The notes: generated from the sequence alone by a model not told the origin. A stretch of DNA of 64,000 bases from Streptococcus porcinus (GCF_901542335.1 NZ_LR594036.1:806001-870000), one strand, 5' to 3'; positions 9,501 through 20,559 are shown, counted from the stretch's first letter. A program made the numbers and translations.

Positions 9501-10415
9501 ATGAATATTAAACACATTAAAATTGCAGAGGAAATTTTCGAACCCGAAGAGACTATCCTTGTTTTAGGTTATTTCGACGGTTTACATCGTGGTCATAAAG
9601 CACTTTTTGATAGAGCGCAAGCCATTGCCGCAAAAGAATCTCTTAAGGTTGTGACATTCACATTTACTGAGTCGCCAAAGTTAGCATTTGCACGTTTTGA
9701 GCCAGAGTTATTGTTACATATTGTTTATCCAGAAAAAAGATATGAGAAATTTGCTGAATATGGAGTGGACAATCTCTATCTTGTTGACTTTACTACCGCA
9801 TTTTCAAAAATTACTTCTGATAATTTTATTAAAGAATATATTGGTCGGCTAAACGCAAAGCATATTATTGTAGGTTTTGATTATAAATTTGGTCATAACA
9901 GAACTAATTCTGATTATTTACAACGAAATTTTGAAGGGACAGTTCATACTATTGAAGAAATCTCTTATGAAGATCGAAAAATTTCTTCAACTTGGATAAG
10001 AGAGTTAATTAAAAAAGGTGATGTTGCCAAGGTTAATCAACTGCTAGGTTATGAATTCTCTACAAGAGGAATGGTTGTCCATGGCGATGCGCGTGGGCGC
10101 ACATTGGGATTTCCAACAGCTAATTTAGCTCCCATTGATCGCACTTATTTGCCTGCTGATGGAGTATATGTGACAGATGTTATTGTCAATGGTCAGCGCT
10201 ACAGATCAATGACAAGTATTGGTAAAAATATTACTTTTGGTGGTACAGAATTAAGGTTAGAGGCTAATATTTTTGATTTTAATAGGGAGATTTATGGGGA
10301 ATCAATTGAGATCATCTGGCTAGAAAAGATACGAGAAATGACCAAATTTGAAGGTATTGAAGACTTAGTAGAGCAGTTAAAGCGGGATAAAAAAATAGCT
10401 TTAAATTGGCACTGA
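9501..10415 (+). CDS. ribF: Bifunctional riboflavin kinase / FAD synthetase RibF
   Basis: 304 aa. The N-terminal nucleotidyltransferase domain has LGYFDGLHRGH (about 23-33) and STWIRELIKKGD; the C-terminal flavokinase domain has GRTLGFPTANL. It converts riboflavin to FMN and FAD. It sits directly after truB and is probably cotranscribed with it. Confidence 0.96.
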   Translation: MNIKHIKIAEEIFEPEETILVLGYFDGLHRGHKALFDRAQAIAAKESLKVVTFTFTESPKLAFARFEPELLLHIVYPEKRYEKFAEYGVDNLYLVDFTTAFSKITSDNFIKEYIGRLNAKHIIVGFDYKFGHNRTNSDYLQRNFEGTVHTIEEISYEDRKISSTWIRELIKKGDVAKVNQLLGYEFSTRGMVVHGDARGRTLGFPTANLAPIDRTYLPADGVYVTDVIVNGQRYRSMTSIGKNITFGGTELRLEANIFDFNREIYGESIEIIWLEKIREMTKFEGIEDLVEQLKRDKKIALNWH

Positions 10416-10518
10416 AATACTTTTGCGTTCTGAAAATCGATGAATTATCCTTAAAAAAGGATAGCCAATTTTATTAAATTTTTGTATAATAAAGTAAGTA
10501 TATTGATAGAGGGAAAAT

Positions 10519-10923
10519 ATGGTTACCTTATTTTTATCACCTAGCTGTACCTCTTGCAGAAAAGCAAGAGCGTGGCTTATAAAACATGAAGTAAATTTTC
10601 AAGAACATAATATTATTACTAGTCCACTAAGTCGTGATGAGTTAATGGCTATTTTGGCTTTCACTGAAAATGGTACAGAAGATATCATTTCAACAAGGTC
10701 AAAGGTTTTCCAAAAACTTAATGTTGATGTTGATGAATTGTCGATTTCTGACTTGATTACGTTAATTGCTGAAAATCCAAGTTTATTGCGCCGTCCTATC
10801 ATTATGGATACTAAAAGGATGCAAATTGGTTTTAATGAGGATGAGATACGAGCTTTTTTACCAAGGGATTATCGTAAACAGGAATTGCGTCAAGCAACGA
10901 TTAAAGCTGAAACTGAGGGATAA
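10519..10923 (+). CDS. spx: Spx/ArsC-family transcriptional regulator
   Basis: 134 aa thioredoxin-fold protein with the redox switch C10-T-S-C13 at the end of the first strand and the RRPI motif of the Spx family. Spx binds the alpha subunit of RNA polymerase and redirects transcription under thiol or oxidative stress; streptococci have two paralogues (SpxA1, SpxA2), and I do not decide which this is. A separate promoter is likely, with TATAAT at 10485-10490. It overlaps or abuts the UPF0223 gene. Confidence 0.9.
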   Translation: MVTLFLSPSCTSCRKARAWLIKHEVNFQEHNIITSPLSRDELMAILAFTENGTEDIISTRSKVFQKLNVDVDELSISDLITLIAENPSLLRRPIIMDTKRMQIGFNEDEIRAFLPRDYRKQELRQATIKAETEG

Positions 10924-10924
10924 C

Positions 10925-11203
10925 ATGTCAGATAATTATACTTATCCACTTGACATAAATTGGAGCACTGACGAAATTACATCAGTGCTTTCTTTTTTAA
11001 ATCAGGTTGAAAAAGCTTATGAAGCGAAGGTAGAAGCTAGCCAACTCTTACAAAGCTATGCTACCTTTAAAAAAATTGTTCCTAGCAAATCGCAAGAAAA
11101 GCAGATTGATAGGGATTTTCAAAAAAATAGTGGCTATTCGACCTATCAGGTAGTTAAAAAGGCTAAAGAACTTGAGAAGGGGTATTTTTCACTTGGAAGA
11201 TAA
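10925..11203 (+). CDS. UPF0223 family protein
   Basis: 92 aa. The ATG at 10925 lies right after the spx stop and gives the usual UPF0223 N-terminus ([18 protein letters not shown]), a small helical protein conserved in Firmicutes without a known function. The frame remains open upstream inside spx, which I read as chance. It overlaps the next gene (inositol monophosphatase family), so spx, this gene and the phosphatase probably form one operon. Confidence 0.85.
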   Translation: MSDNYTYPLDINWSTDEITSVLSFLNQVEKAYEAKVEASQLLQSYATFKKIVPSKSQEKQIDRDFQKNSGYSTYQVVKKAKELEKGYFSLGR

Positions 11204-11954
11204 ATATTCATTTGCCCAAAAATTAATTAAAGAAGCTGCAGACTTTATTAAGAAGAAGATGTCTGAAAGTCTAGCTATTCAAGTTAAAAGTAAACATGAT
11301 GATTTAGTTACCAATGTTGACCAAGAAACACAGGACTTTCTTATCTCAAGCATATTAAATTCTTATCCAAATGATTATATTCTAGCTGAAGAGGATGAGG
11401 TTCGTCATCCAATTTCAGATGGTAATGTATGGGTAATTGATCCTATTGATGGGACAGTTAATTTTGTGGTTCAAAGAAACCATTTTGCTATCATGATCGC
11501 TTATTATGAAGATGGGAAAGGCCGTTTTGGCCTCATCTATGATGTTATGAATGACTTACTGCTTTCAGGTGGAGGGACTTTTGATGTCTATCTTAACGAG
11601 CAAAAAATAGAGCCTTATCGTCACAAACCATTGGATAGATCCTTAATCGGTTGTAACGCGGGCTTGTACCTAAACAATGATTATGGAGTAACTAACTTAA
11701 TCAGTCATAGTCTAGGGGTCAGAATATATGGCGGAGCTGGTATTTCAATGCTAAAAGTCATGACACAAGAACTAATAGCTTATATCTCCTATATTCAACC
11801 TTGGGATTATGCGGCAGCCTTAATAATTGGTCAAAAGTTAGGATATAAAATCCAAACTTTTGAAGGGAGGACACCAGATTTTCAAACGAGACAAAAGTTG
11901 ATGTTTTTTCCCGAGTCTGAATGGAAGCATTTTGAAAGTTATTTAGATATATAA
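11193..11954 (+). CDS. Inositol monophosphatase family protein
   Basis: 253 aa from a TTG start, overlapping the end of the UPF0223 gene; GAAGGGG lies about 10 bases upstream. Metal-binding and catalytic motifs are present: EEDE (about residue 66), DPIDGTVNF and, near the C-terminus, PWDYAAA. These proteins dephosphorylate inositol phosphates, sugar phosphates or PAP; the substrate here is not evident. Another TTG at 11172 is possible but poorly spaced from any ribosome site. Confidence 0.85.
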   Translation: MEDKYSFAQKLIKEAADFIKKKMSESLAIQVKSKHDDLVTNVDQETQDFLISSILNSYPNDYILAEEDEVRHPISDGNVWVIDPIDGTVNFVVQRNHFAIMIAYYEDGKGRFGLIYDVMNDLLLSGGGTFDVYLNEQKIEPYRHKPLDRSLIGCNAGLYLNNDYGVTNLISHSLGVRIYGGAGISMLKVMTQELIAYISYIQPWDYAAALIIGQKLGYKIQTFEGRTPDFQTRQKLMFFPESEWKHFESYLDI

Positions 11955-12129
11955 GTTTTCAATGTGCTTTTTTTATCTTAAAATTTATATAAAATTTAGC
12001 CAAAAAAGCTGTAAAAAATATCATCCTTTTGGAGTTAAAGCTCTTTAAATGGTAACTTAGATATGTTACTATTATGTTTGAGTTTATTATTAAAAGCTCC
12101 TCTACTTTTTAATGAATAGGAAATTTAAA

Positions 12130-12996
12130 ATGAGTATGAAGAAGAAGTTCTTTTTTGTAAGTGTGTTAGCATTAACCACAGTTTTTCTAACGGCATGTTC
12201 TAGTTGGATTCAAAAAGGAGAATCCATCACAGCAGTTGGATCTACTGCTTTGCAACCCTTAGTGGAGGCGACAGCAGATGAATTCGGAAAGCATCATTTA
12301 GGAAAGACCATTAATGTCCAAGGTGGCGGTTCTGGAACAGGACTTTCGCAAGTGCAATCAAAATCTGTTCAAATTGGTAACAGTGATCTCTTTGCTGAAG
12401 AAAAAGATGGTATTGATGCTAGTAAATTGATGGATCATCAAGTGGCTGTTGCTGGTTTAGCAGTGATTGTTAATCCGAAAATAAAAGTCTCAAATTTAAC
12501 AACTGAACAACTTCGCCGCATTTTCTCAGGTGAATATACTAACTGGAAAGAAGTTGGTGGTCAGGATTTAAATATCTCAGTTATCAATCGTGCGGCAAGC
12601 TCGGGCTCTCGTGCCACTTTTGATGATGTTATTATGGGTGATGTCAATGCCAAGCAAAGTCAAGAGCAAGATTCAAACGGAATGGTGAAATCAATTGTTT
12701 CTCAAACACCAGGAGCAATTTCCTACCTGGCCTTCTCTTATGTTGATGATTCAGTGAAAGCTCTCAAATTAAATGGTTTTTCACCAACGGCTAAAAATGT
12801 AAAAACAAATGACTGGCCAATTTGGTCATATGAACATATGTATACTTACGGAAAACCTGATGGTCTAACACAAGAATTTTTAGATTATATGTTATCTGAA
12901 AGTGTTCAGCAAAAAATTGTAACACACATGGGTTATATTCCAATGACTGAAATGAAAGTTGTTAAGTCACACGATGGAAAAGTAACTAAAAAGTAA
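12130..12996 (+). CDS. pstS: Phosphate ABC transporter substrate-binding lipoprotein PstS
   Basis: 288 aa. Lipoprotein signal with lipobox LTAC (Cys23). The mature part has the PstS phosphate-binding motifs [15 protein letters not shown] and NRAASSGSR. It captures inorganic phosphate outside the membrane for PstCA. An in-frame ATG at 12112 exists, but AGGAAA precedes 12130. First gene of pstS-C-A-B1-B2-phoU. A GTAAC/GTTAC inverted repeat at about 12051-12068 lies in the promoter region; I cannot name a regulator for it. Confidence 0.93.
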   Translation: MSMKKKFFFVSVLALTTVFLTACSSWIQKGESITAVGSTALQPLVEATADEFGKHHLGKTINVQGGGSGTGLSQVQSKSVQIGNSDLFAEEKDGIDASKLMDHQVAVAGLAVIVNPKIKVSNLTTEQLRRIFSGEYTNWKEVGGQDLNISVINRAASSGSRATFDDVIMGDVNAKQSQEQDSNGMVKSIVSQTPGAISYLAFSYVDDSVKALKLNGFSPTAKNVKTNDWPIWSYEHMYTYGKPDGLTQEFLDYMLSESVQQKIVTHMGYIPMTEMKVVKSHDGKVTKK

Positions 12997-13006
12997 CGAG
13001 GGAATT

Positions 13007-13942
13007 ATGAATAATCAGGATTTAGCGAAAAAACTAGTCTCACCTTCTAAAAATTCACGTTTAGAAAAATTTGGTAGAATTCTTACCTTTCTTTGTTTGG
13101 GACTAATTGTATTTATAGTTGCAATGATATTAATTTTTGTTGCACAAAAAGGTCTATCTACCTTCTTTGTTGATAAGGTCAATATTTTTGATTTTCTATT
13201 TGGAAATAGATGGGAACCAAGTGTCAAAGGAAAGAACGGTATTCCAATTTTAGGTGCTTTACCGATGATTAGTGGTTCATTTTTGGTCACCATTCTATCT
13301 GCTTTAGTAGCTACACCCTTTGCTATCGGGGCTGCAGTGTTTATGACTGAAATCTCACCAAAATATGGGGCTAAATTATTGCAACCAGCGGTTGAATTAC
13401 TAGTCGGTATTCCATCAGTTGTATATGGTTTTATTGGTTTACAAGTAATTGTACCTTTTATCAGGACAATTTTTGGCGGTACTGGGTTTGGTATTTTATC
13501 TGGTGTTTGTGTTTTGTTCGTCATGATTTTACCGACTGTAACTTTCATGACCGTTGATAGTTTGAAAGCTGTCCCTAGGCACTACCGCGAAGCAAGTATG
13601 GCAATGGGGGCTACAAGATGGCAAACTATTTGGCGTGTTGTTTTGAACGCCGCTCGGCCGGGGATTTTCACAGCTATTATATTTGGTATGGCTAGGGCAT
13701 TTGGTGAGGCATTGGCTATTCAGATGGTTGTTGGTAATTCTGCTGTTATGCCAACGTCATTAACAACGCCAGCGGCTACTTTGACATCTGTATTAACAAT
13801 GGGGATTGGTAATACTGTTATGGGAACAGTTCAAAACAATGTTCTTTGGTCCCTTGCATTGGTTTTATTACTAATGAGCTTAGCTTTTAACTCATTAGTA
13901 AAATTAATTACGAAAGAGAGAAAGAGAAACTATGAACGCTAA
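13007..13942 (+). CDS. pstC: Phosphate ABC transporter permease PstC
   Basis: 311 aa with six membrane helices; the EAA-type loop is EASMAMGATRWQTIWRVVLNAA. Forms the phosphate channel with PstA. Starts 11 bp after pstS and overlaps pstA by 11 bp, which is tight translational coupling within the operon. Confidence 0.93.
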   Translation: MNNQDLAKKLVSPSKNSRLEKFGRILTFLCLGLIVFIVAMILIFVAQKGLSTFFVDKVNIFDFLFGNRWEPSVKGKNGIPILGALPMISGSFLVTILSALVATPFAIGAAVFMTEISPKYGAKLLQPAVELLVGIPSVVYGFIGLQVIVPFIRTIFGGTGFGILSGVCVLFVMILPTVTFMTVDSLKAVPRHYREASMAMGATRWQTIWRVVLNAARPGIFTAIIFGMARAFGEALAIQMVVGNSAVMPTSLTTPAATLTSVLTMGIGNTVMGTVQNNVLWSLALVLLLMSLAFNSLVKLITKERKRNYER

Positions 13943-14819
13943 GAAAGTCGATAAATTAGCAACTGGTACCTTGTACACCATTGCTGGAATCATTGTAGCT
14001 ATTCTAGCTTCATTAATTCTTTTCATTTTATTACGTGGACTACCACACATTAGTTGGCATTTTCTAACAGGAAATTCATCTTCATATGAAGCTGGTGGTG
14101 GTATTGGTATTCAGCTCTATAATTCATTTTTCCTCTTAATCATCACTTTGATTATCTCAATTCCATTATCAACAGGAGCAGGTATTTACCTTGCCGAGTA
14201 TGCTAAGAAAGGTCCTCTTACAAATTTTATTCGGACGTGTATAGAAATACTTTCATCTTTACCATCAGTTGTCGTTGGTTTATTTGGTTATTTAATTTTT
14301 GTTGTCCAATTTCAATATGGCTTCTCAATCATTTCCGGAGCTTTAGCCTTAACGGTATTTAATCTTCCGCAGATGACTCGAAATGTTGAAGATAGCCTCT
14401 TACATGTTCACCATACCCAAAGAGAAGCAGGACTAGCATTAGGCCTATCACGTTGGGAGACTGTTTTTCATGTTGTTATTCCAGAAGCTTTACCAAGTAT
14501 TGTAACAGGTATTGTCTTAGCTTCAGGTCGTATTTTTGGTGAAGCAGCTGCCTTGATTTATACAGCTGGACAATCTGCTCCAGCATTAGACTGGGGAAAT
14601 TGGAATCCACTTAGTGTCACTAGCCCAATTTCAATTTTCCGTCAATCAGAAACTTTGGCAGTCCACATTTGGAAGGTTAACAGCGAAGGCACTATCCCAG
14701 ATGGTACTTTGGTATCTGCCGGTAGTGCAGCAGTCTTATTGATCTTCATTTTAATTTTCAACTTATCTGCTCGTTTCATTGGTAAGAAGTTACACTCGAA
14801 AATGACTGCGGCAAAATAA
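13932..14819 (+). CDS. pstA: Phosphate ABC transporter permease PstA
   Basis: 295 aa with six membrane helices; the cytoplasmic EAA loop is EAGLALGLSRWETVFHVVIPEA. The second half of the phosphate channel. The start lies inside the end of pstC. Confidence 0.93.
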   Translation: MNAKKVDKLATGTLYTIAGIIVAILASLILFILLRGLPHISWHFLTGNSSSYEAGGGIGIQLYNSFFLLIITLIISIPLSTGAGIYLAEYAKKGPLTNFIRTCIEILSSLPSVVVGLFGYLIFVVQFQYGFSIISGALALTVFNLPQMTRNVEDSLLHVHHTQREAGLALGLSRWETVFHVVIPEALPSIVTGIVLASGRIFGEAAALIYTAGQSAPALDWGNWNPLSVTSPISIFRQSETLAVHIWKVNSEGTIPDGTLVSAGSAAVLLIFILIFNLSARFIGKKLHSKMTAAK

Positions 14820-14834
14820 GCTAGAGGAGAAAAC

Positions 14835-15638
14835 ATGACAGAATATAACTGGGAAGAACGCTATATTAAAACCTTTTCTGAAGCTAACCTTGCGTTATCA
14901 ACAAAAGATTTACATGTTTATTATGGTAACAAGGAAGCGATCAAGGGTATTGATATGCAGTTTGAAAAGAATAAAATTACAGCTTTAATAGGTCCCTCTG
15001 GTTGTGGTAAATCAACCTATCTAAGAAGCTTAAACCGTATGAATGATACGATTGATGTGGCAAAAGTAACAGGTGAAATCATATATCAAGGTATTGATAT
15101 CAATCGACCTGAAATGAATGTTTTTGAAGTTCGAAAGCATATTGGAATGGTCTTTCAACGCCCTAATCCTTTTGCAAAATCTATTTATCGTAATATTACT
15201 TTCGCCCATGAACGTGCAGGTATTAAAGATAAAAAAGTGCTAGATGAGATTGTAGAAACCTCTCTAAAGCAAGCCGCTTTATGGGATCAAGTTAAAGATG
15301 ACTTGCATAAATCTGCCTTTACCCTTTCTGGTGGACAACAGCAACGTCTGTGTATTGCTCGCGCAATTTCGGTTAAACCTGACATTCTTTTGATGGATGA
15401 GCCTGCTTCGGCTTTAGATCCTATTGCAACAATGCAATTGGAAGAAACAATGTTTGACTTGAAGAAAAACTATACCATTATTATAGTAACGCACAACATG
15501 CAACAAGCGGCTCGTGCCAGTGATTATACAGCCTTCTTTTATTTGGGAGACTTGATTGAATACGATAAGACACGAAATATTTTTCAAAATGCCAAATGTC
15601 AATCAACCAATGATTATGTTTCAGGTCACTTTGGATAG
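14835..15638 (+). CDS. pstB1: Phosphate ABC transporter ATPase PstB (first copy)
   Basis: 267 aa. Walker [10 protein letters not shown], signature LSGGQQQR, Walker [13 protein letters not shown] and a normal H-loop VTHNMQQA. Streptococcal pst operons carry two pstB genes; this one looks fully competent. Preceded by GAGGAG. Confidence 0.94.
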   Translation: MTEYNWEERYIKTFSEANLALSTKDLHVYYGNKEAIKGIDMQFEKNKITALIGPSGCGKSTYLRSLNRMNDTIDVAKVTGEIIYQGIDINRPEMNVFEVRKHIGMVFQRPNPFAKSIYRNITFAHERAGIKDKKVLDEIVETSLKQAALWDQVKDDLHKSAFTLSGGQQQRLCIARAISVKPDILLMDEPASALDPIATMQLEETMFDLKKNYTIIIVTHNMQQAARASDYTAFFYLGDLIEYDKTRNIFQNAKCQSTNDYVSGHFG

Positions 15639-15649
15639 AAAGGAACAGC

Positions 15650-16408
15650 ATGTCAAACCCTATTTTAAAAATAAATGATCTTTCTGTTTACTATAACAAA
15701 AAGAAAACCCTGAAAAATGTCTCGCTTGATATCTATCCAAATGAAATCACCTCTTTTATTGGACCTTCAGGATCTGGTAAGTCAACTTTATTGCGCGCTA
15801 TTAATCGGATGAGCGATTTAAATCCAGAAGTGACCGTTACTGGTTCAATTACCTACAATGGCCATAACATTTATAGTCCAAGAACAGATACGGTTGATTT
15901 ACGTAAAGAAATTGGAATGGTTTTTCAGCAACCTAATCCCTTTCCGATGTCTATTTATGAAAATGTTGTCTTTGGTTTACGAATTAAGGGTGTGAAAGAT
16001 AAACAAGTTTTAGATCAAGCTGTTGAGTTTTCATTGAAAGGTGCATTTATTTGGGAAGAAGTCAAAGACAGACTACATGACTCAGCTTTAGGTCTTTCTG
16101 GAGGTCAACAACAACGTGTTTGTGTTGCTCGTGTATTAGCGACGAGTCCTCAAATTATTTTGTTAGATGAACCAACCTCAGCCTTAGACCCTATTTCAGC
16201 GGGTAAAATTGAGGAGACACTTTTTGCCTTGAAAAAAGACTATACTATGGTTGTTGTTACGCGTTCAATGCAACAAGCTTCCCGCTTATCTGATCGGACT
16301 GGATTTTTCTTAGCAGGTGATTTGTTGGAATTTGGTAATACTAAGAAAATGTTTATGAATCCGGAACGTAAAGAGACAGAAGATTATATTTCTGGTAAAT
16401 TTGGTTAA
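15650..16408 (+). CDS. pstB2: Phosphate ABC transporter ATPase PstB (second copy), H-loop His replaced
   Basis: 252 aa. Walker [10 protein letters not shown], signature LSGGQQQR, Walker [13 protein letters not shown]. The H-loop reads VTRSMQQA instead of VTHNMQQA: the switch histidine is an arginine (codon CGT at 16262-16264, one transition from CAT). If PstB1 and PstB2 pair, this would make one ATP site weak. The rest of the gene is intact, so it is unlikely to be a pseudogene. Confidence 0.92.
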   Translation: MSNPILKINDLSVYYNKKKTLKNVSLDIYPNEITSFIGPSGSGKSTLLRAINRMSDLNPEVTVTGSITYNGHNIYSPRTDTVDLRKEIGMVFQQPNPFPMSIYENVVFGLRIKGVKDKQVLDQAVEFSLKGAFIWEEVKDRLHDSALGLSGGQQQRVCVARVLATSPQIILLDEPTSALDPISAGKIEETLFALKKDYTMVVVTRSMQQASRLSDRTGFFLAGDLLEFGNTKKMFMNPERKETEDYISGKFG

Positions 16409-16435
16409 TGTTACCGTAATTGATAAGGAGAAACA

Positions 16436-17089
16436 ATGTTAAGAACGAAATTTGAAGAAGAATTAGATAAATTACATAATCAATTCTATTCAATGGGAAC
16501 TGAAGTTTTAGCACAACTAAACAAGTCAGTTCGCGCTTTTGTTAGTCATGACCGTGATCTAGCAAAAGAAGTCATTGAAGCAGATGTTATTATTAATGAA
16601 TTTGAAACAAAATTAGAAAAAAAATCGCTTGAAATTATTGCTTTGCAGCAACCTGTTTCTAATGATTTAAGGACTGTTATAACTGTTCTTAAGGCTTCTA
16701 GTGATATTGAACGAATTGGTGATCATGCCTCATCTATTTCGAAGGCAACCATTCGGATGAAGGGTGAAGAACGGATTCCTTTAGTTGAGGAACAGATTAA
16801 TCTTATGGGTAAAGCCGTAAAACACATGGTTGAAGATGCCCTAAATGCTTACATTACTAGCGATGATGTCAAAGCGTACGAAATTGCTGCTCATGATGAA
16901 GTTATTGACAATTATTACCGTGAAATTCAAACTTTGGCAGTAGAAGAAATTAAGAAAACTCCTGATGCAGCATTTGCTGGGAAAGAATATTTCCAAGTCT
17001 TAATGTATCTTGAACGAATTGGTGATTATGCTCGTAATTTGTGCGAATGGATAGTCTACTTGAAGACTGGAAAGATTATTGAATTATAA
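16436..17089 (+). CDS. phoU: Phosphate signalling protein PhoU
   Basis: 217 aa, all-helical, with two PhoU repeats, each containing the metal-binding pattern (RIGDHASSI at about 99 and RIGDYARNL at about 198). A negative regulator of phosphate uptake, at the end of the pst operon. No phoRB-type two-component genes are adjacent. Confidence 0.93.
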   Translation: MLRTKFEEELDKLHNQFYSMGTEVLAQLNKSVRAFVSHDRDLAKEVIEADVIINEFETKLEKKSLEIIALQQPVSNDLRTVITVLKASSDIERIGDHASSISKATIRMKGEERIPLVEEQINLMGKAVKHMVEDALNAYITSDDVKAYEIAAHDEVIDNYYREIQTLAVEEIKKTPDAAFAGKEYFQVLMYLERIGDYARNLCEWIVYLKTGKIIEL

Positions 17090-17102
17090 TAAAGTATGAT
17101 AT

Positions 17103-17140
17103 AATAGTGGTTAGAAAGTTTTTTTCTAATCACTATTTTT
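17103..17140 (+). terminator. Terminator after phoU
   Basis: Stem ATAGTGGTTAGAAA / TTTCTAATCACTAT followed by T residues, closing the pst operon before pepN. Confidence 0.8.
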
Positions 17141-17163
17141 CTAATCATAAATAAAGGAGTTTT

Positions 17164-19713
17164 ATGAAGACAGTAGAACATCTTATTGAGAAATTTGTTC
17201 CAGAAAATTATAATATCTTTCTAGATATTAATCGTGAAAACAAAACATTTACCGGGAATGTTGCCATTAACGGAGAAGCACTTGATCATAATGTTTCATT
17301 TCATCAAAAGGATTTAATGATTCATTCTGTTTTATTGGATAACGAAGCTGTTCATTTTCACAAAAATGATGAAAATGAAGCGCTTCATATAGAGCTACCT
17401 GTAACGGGCTTGATGACCTTAGTTATTGAATTTTCAGGGCATATTACTGATAATATGACTGGTATTTACCCATCTTATTACACAGTTGATGGCCAAGCAA
17501 AAGAGGTTATTTCAACCCAATTTGAAAGCCATTTTGCAAGGGAAGCTTTTCCATGTATTGATGAACCGGAAGCAAAGGCAACGTTTGACCTTAGTATTAA
17601 ATTTGATCAAGCTGAAGGTGAAATAGTTCTGTCAAATATGCCAGAAATTAATGTGGAGCTAAGAAAAGAAACTGGTTTATGGACTTTTGATACTACGCCA
17701 AAGATGTCTTCATATCTCTTAGCTTTTGGCTTGGGAGAATTGCAGGGCATCACAGCAAGGACTAAAAATGGTACAGAGGTTGGGATTTTCTCAACAAAAG
17801 CACATCCTAGCAGCGCTTTAGAATTTTCATTAGATATAGCTGTGCGGGTTATTGACTTTTATGAAGATTATTTTGGTGTCAAATACCCTATCCCACAATC
17901 CTATAACTTAGCTTTACCTGATTTTTCTGCTGGGGCAATGGAAAATTGGGGCTTAATCACATATCGCGAAATTTATCTACTAGTTGATAAGAATTCCACA
18001 GCCTCAAGTCGACAACAAGTTGCATTAGTTGTCGCGCATGAGTTAGCACATCAATGGTTTGGTAACCTAGTCACGATGAAATGGTGGGATGACCTTTGGT
18101 TAAATGAAAGTTTTGCTAATATGATGGAATATGTATCCGTTGATGCTATTGAACCCTCATGGAAAATTTTTGAGGACTTCCAAACGGGAGGGGTTCCATT
18201 AGCCTTAAAACGTGATGCAACTGATGGTGTTCAATCAGTCCACGTAGCTGTCAATCATCCTGACGAAGTTAATACCTTGTTTGATCCAGCAATTGTTTAT
18301 GCAAAAGGAAGTCGACTTATGCATATGTTGAGACGCTGGATTGGTGATGCTGATTTTGCTAAAGGATTAGCTCTCTATTTCGAAAAACATCAATATAGTA
18401 ATACTGTCGGTCGTGATTTATGGAATGCATTAAGTGAAAGTTCAGGTAAAGATGTCGCAAGTTTTATGGATGCTTGGTTGGAACAACCTGGTTATCCAGT
18501 AGTAACTCTATCAGTTGAAGATGATCAGCTTCATATTCGCCAAGAACAATTCTTTATCGGCGAACATGACGAAAAAGACCGTCTTTGGCCTATTCCTCTG
18601 AATGCAACCTGGGAAGAGATACCAGATATTTTAACGGAAAAAGAACTTGTTATTCCAAATTTTAGTCAATTACAAGCAGACAATATAGTTCCGCTAAGGT
18701 TAAATACTGAGAATACGGCACACTATATTACTAACTATCAAGGGCCTATTTTTGAAGCGATACAAGATGACCTCAAACAACTTGATCAAACTAGCCTACT
18801 CCAAATTATCCAAGAGCGTCGTTTATTGGCAGAAAGTGGTCTAGTTTCGTATGCCGAGTTAGTAAGCTTGATTGCTAAACTAACCGAAGAAAAAACTTAT
18901 ATGGTAGCTTCCGCTATTGACCAAGTTCTCGTAGGACTAGATACTTTTGTAGATGAAGAATCAACTGCGCAGTTAGATTATAATAAATTGGTAACTACTA
19001 TTTTTAAAGCTGATTATCGTGCGCATGGCTTTGAAAAAGTAACAGGTGAAACAGATGAAGCAGAAATGGTTCGTCAGATTACCCTAGGTCAGTTAATTGC
19101 TACAGGTAATGAAGATGCTGTTCAAGTAGCGAAAACAATATTTGAAGCACATGCTGAAGATTTAACTAAACTACCAGCTGCCACAAGACGTTTTGTTCTC
19201 CTCAATCAGATGAAGTATTTTGAAACAGAAGACCTGGTTAACTGCTATTTTGATACTTACATTTCTACGACAGATAACAATATTCGCGTTGATTTGGCTT
19301 ATGCTATATCTAGAACTCATAGTCAAGCAACTCTTCGTCGGATTTTAGTTAGCCTTAAAGACAAGATGATTGTTAAACCGCAAGATTTAGCAATGTGGTA
19401 CCGTTTCTTACTTTCTCAAGAGTTTACACAAGAAGCAACTTGGGAATGGGCACGTGAAGACTGGGAGTGGATTAAAGCAGCATTAGGTGGAGATATGAGT
19501 TTTGATAAGTTTGTTATTTATCCTGCTAATATTTTCAAAACGAAAAAACGTCTTGATGAGTATCAAGCCTTCTTTGAGCCTAAGTTAGACGATATGGCGA
19601 TTAGTCGAAATATCAAAATGGGTATTAATGAGATTTCAGCTCGTCTTGCTCTCATCGAAACAGAAAAACTAGCTGTTTATCATGCTTTATCAGATGTTAG
19701 CCATAAAGATTAG
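17164..19713 (+). CDS. pepN: Aminopeptidase N (M1 zinc metallopeptidase)
   Basis: 849 aa, the full lactic-acid-bacterial PepN length. The exopeptidase motif GAMENWGLITYRE is followed by the zinc site H292-E-L-A-H296 and the third ligand in NESFAN. It removes N-terminal residues from peptides in the cytoplasm. No signal peptide. It stands between the phoU terminator and ciaR, and has AAAGGAG before its start. Confidence 0.95.
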   Translation: MKTVEHLIEKFVPENYNIFLDINRENKTFTGNVAINGEALDHNVSFHQKDLMIHSVLLDNEAVHFHKNDENEALHIELPVTGLMTLVIEFSGHITDNMTGIYPSYYTVDGQAKEVISTQFESHFAREAFPCIDEPEAKATFDLSIKFDQAEGEIVLSNMPEINVELRKETGLWTFDTTPKMSSYLLAFGLGELQGITARTKNGTEVGIFSTKAHPSSALEFSLDIAVRVIDFYEDYFGVKYPIPQSYNLALPDFSAGAMENWGLITYREIYLLVDKNSTASSRQQVALVVAHELAHQWFGNLVTMKWWDDLWLNESFANMMEYVSVDAIEPSWKIFEDFQTGGVPLALKRDATDGVQSVHVAVNHPDEVNTLFDPAIVYAKGSRLMHMLRRWIGDADFAKGLALYFEKHQYSNTVGRDLWNALSESSGKDVASFMDAWLEQPGYPVVTLSVEDDQLHIRQEQFFIGEHDEKDRLWPIPLNATWEEIPDILTEKELVIPNFSQLQADNIVPLRLNTENTAHYITNYQGPIFEAIQDDLKQLDQTSLLQIIQERRLLAESGLVSYAELVSLIAKLTEEKTYMVASAIDQVLVGLDTFVDEESTAQLDYNKLVTTIFKADYRAHGFEKVTGETDEAEMVRQITLGQLIATGNEDAVQVAKTIFEAHAEDLTKLPAATRRFVLLNQMKYFETEDLVNCYFDTYISTTDNNIRVDLAYAISRTHSQATLRRILVSLKDKMIVKPQDLAMWYRFLLSQEFTQEATWEWAREDWEWIKAALGGDMSFDKFVIYPANIFKTKKRLDEYQAFFEPKLDDMAISRNIKMGINEISARLALIETEKLAVYHALSDVSHKD

Positions 19714-19752
19714 TAGTTTGTGTTCTCTTTAAATGTGGTAGCTTAATTGATG

Positions 19753-19781
19753 AAAAGGAAAGCCTAAGGTTTTCCTTTTTT
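19753..19781 (+). terminator. Terminator after pepN
   Basis: AAAAGGAAA GCCTAAGG TTTTCCTTTTTT hairpin with U tract. Confidence 0.8.
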
Positions 19782-19884
19782 GTGAATACTTTTTTAGAAA
19801 ATATTAAGCAAAATATGATATGATTTAAGGTGATAGTACTGAACGGAGTGATAACCTTCAGGGATGCTAAATAGGAGAAGTGCA

Positions 19885-20559
19885 ATGATAAAAATATTAC
19901 TAGTTGAAGATGATTTAAGTTTATCAAATTCTATTTTTGACTTTCTCGATGATTTTGCTGATGTTATGCAAGTTTTTGATGGAGATGAAGGTTTATATGA
20001 AGCAGAAAGCGGGGTTTATGATTTAATTCTTTTAGATCTAATGCTCCCAGAAAAAAATGGTTTTCAAGTTCTAAAAGAGCTTAGAGAAAAGGATATCAAG
20101 ACCCCTGTTTTAATTATGACTGCCAAAGAAGGTTTGGATGATAAGGGGCATGGTTTTGAACTAGGAGCTGATGACTATTTAACAAAACCTTTTTACTTGG
20201 AAGAGCTTAAAATGCGTATTCAAGCCTTACTTAAACGAACCGGCAAGTTTAATGAATACAGTATTACATTTGGTAATCTTAGAGTTGACCTTGATCGTAA
20301 TTCTGTGAAAGTGAATGATAGTGCCGTTGAACTATTAGGGAAAGAATATGATTTACTCATCTATTTGCTTCAAAATCAGAATGTTATTTTACCAAAATCA
20401 CAAATTTTTGATCGGATTTGGGGCTTTGACAGTGATACCACTATTTCGGTTGTAGAAGTCTATGTTTCTAAAATTCGAAAGAAATTAAAAGATACTGATT
20501 TTGCAGCAAACTTACAGACCTTACGTAGTGTTGGCTACATTTTAAAAGCAAATGACTAA
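19885..20559 (+). CDS. ciaR: Response regulator CiaR
   Basis: 224 aa OmpR/PhoB-type regulator. Receiver with ED at 8-9 and phospho-acceptor Asp51 in [14 protein letters not shown]-terminal winged helix. The position between pepN and a histidine kinase and the sequence match streptococcal CiaR, which controls competence, cell-envelope stress tolerance and small csRNAs. The start at 19885 follows AGGAGAAG; the frame is open to 19864. Likely -10 TATGAT at about 19817. The end overlaps ciaH by 8 bp. Confidence 0.9.
   Translation: MIKILLVEDDLSLSNSIFDFLDDFADVMQVFDGDEGLYEAESGVYDLILLDLMLPEKNGFQVLKELREKDIKTPVLIMTAKEGLDDKGHGFELGADDYLTKPFYLEELKMRIQALLKRTGKFNEYSITFGNLRVDLDRNSVKVNDSAVELLGKEYDLLIYLLQNQNVILPKSQIFDRIWGFDSDTTISVVEVYVSKIRKKLKDTDFAANLQTLRSVGYILKAND

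Noticed and set aside
10445..10464. Hairpin TATCCTTA/AAAGGATA after ribF as a terminator
   Set aside because: Short AT stem without a T run; not convincing.
13015..13548. 177-codon open frame on the minus strand inside pstC
   Set aside because: Antisense shadow of a strongly conserved membrane protein; no ribosome site and no recognisable protein.
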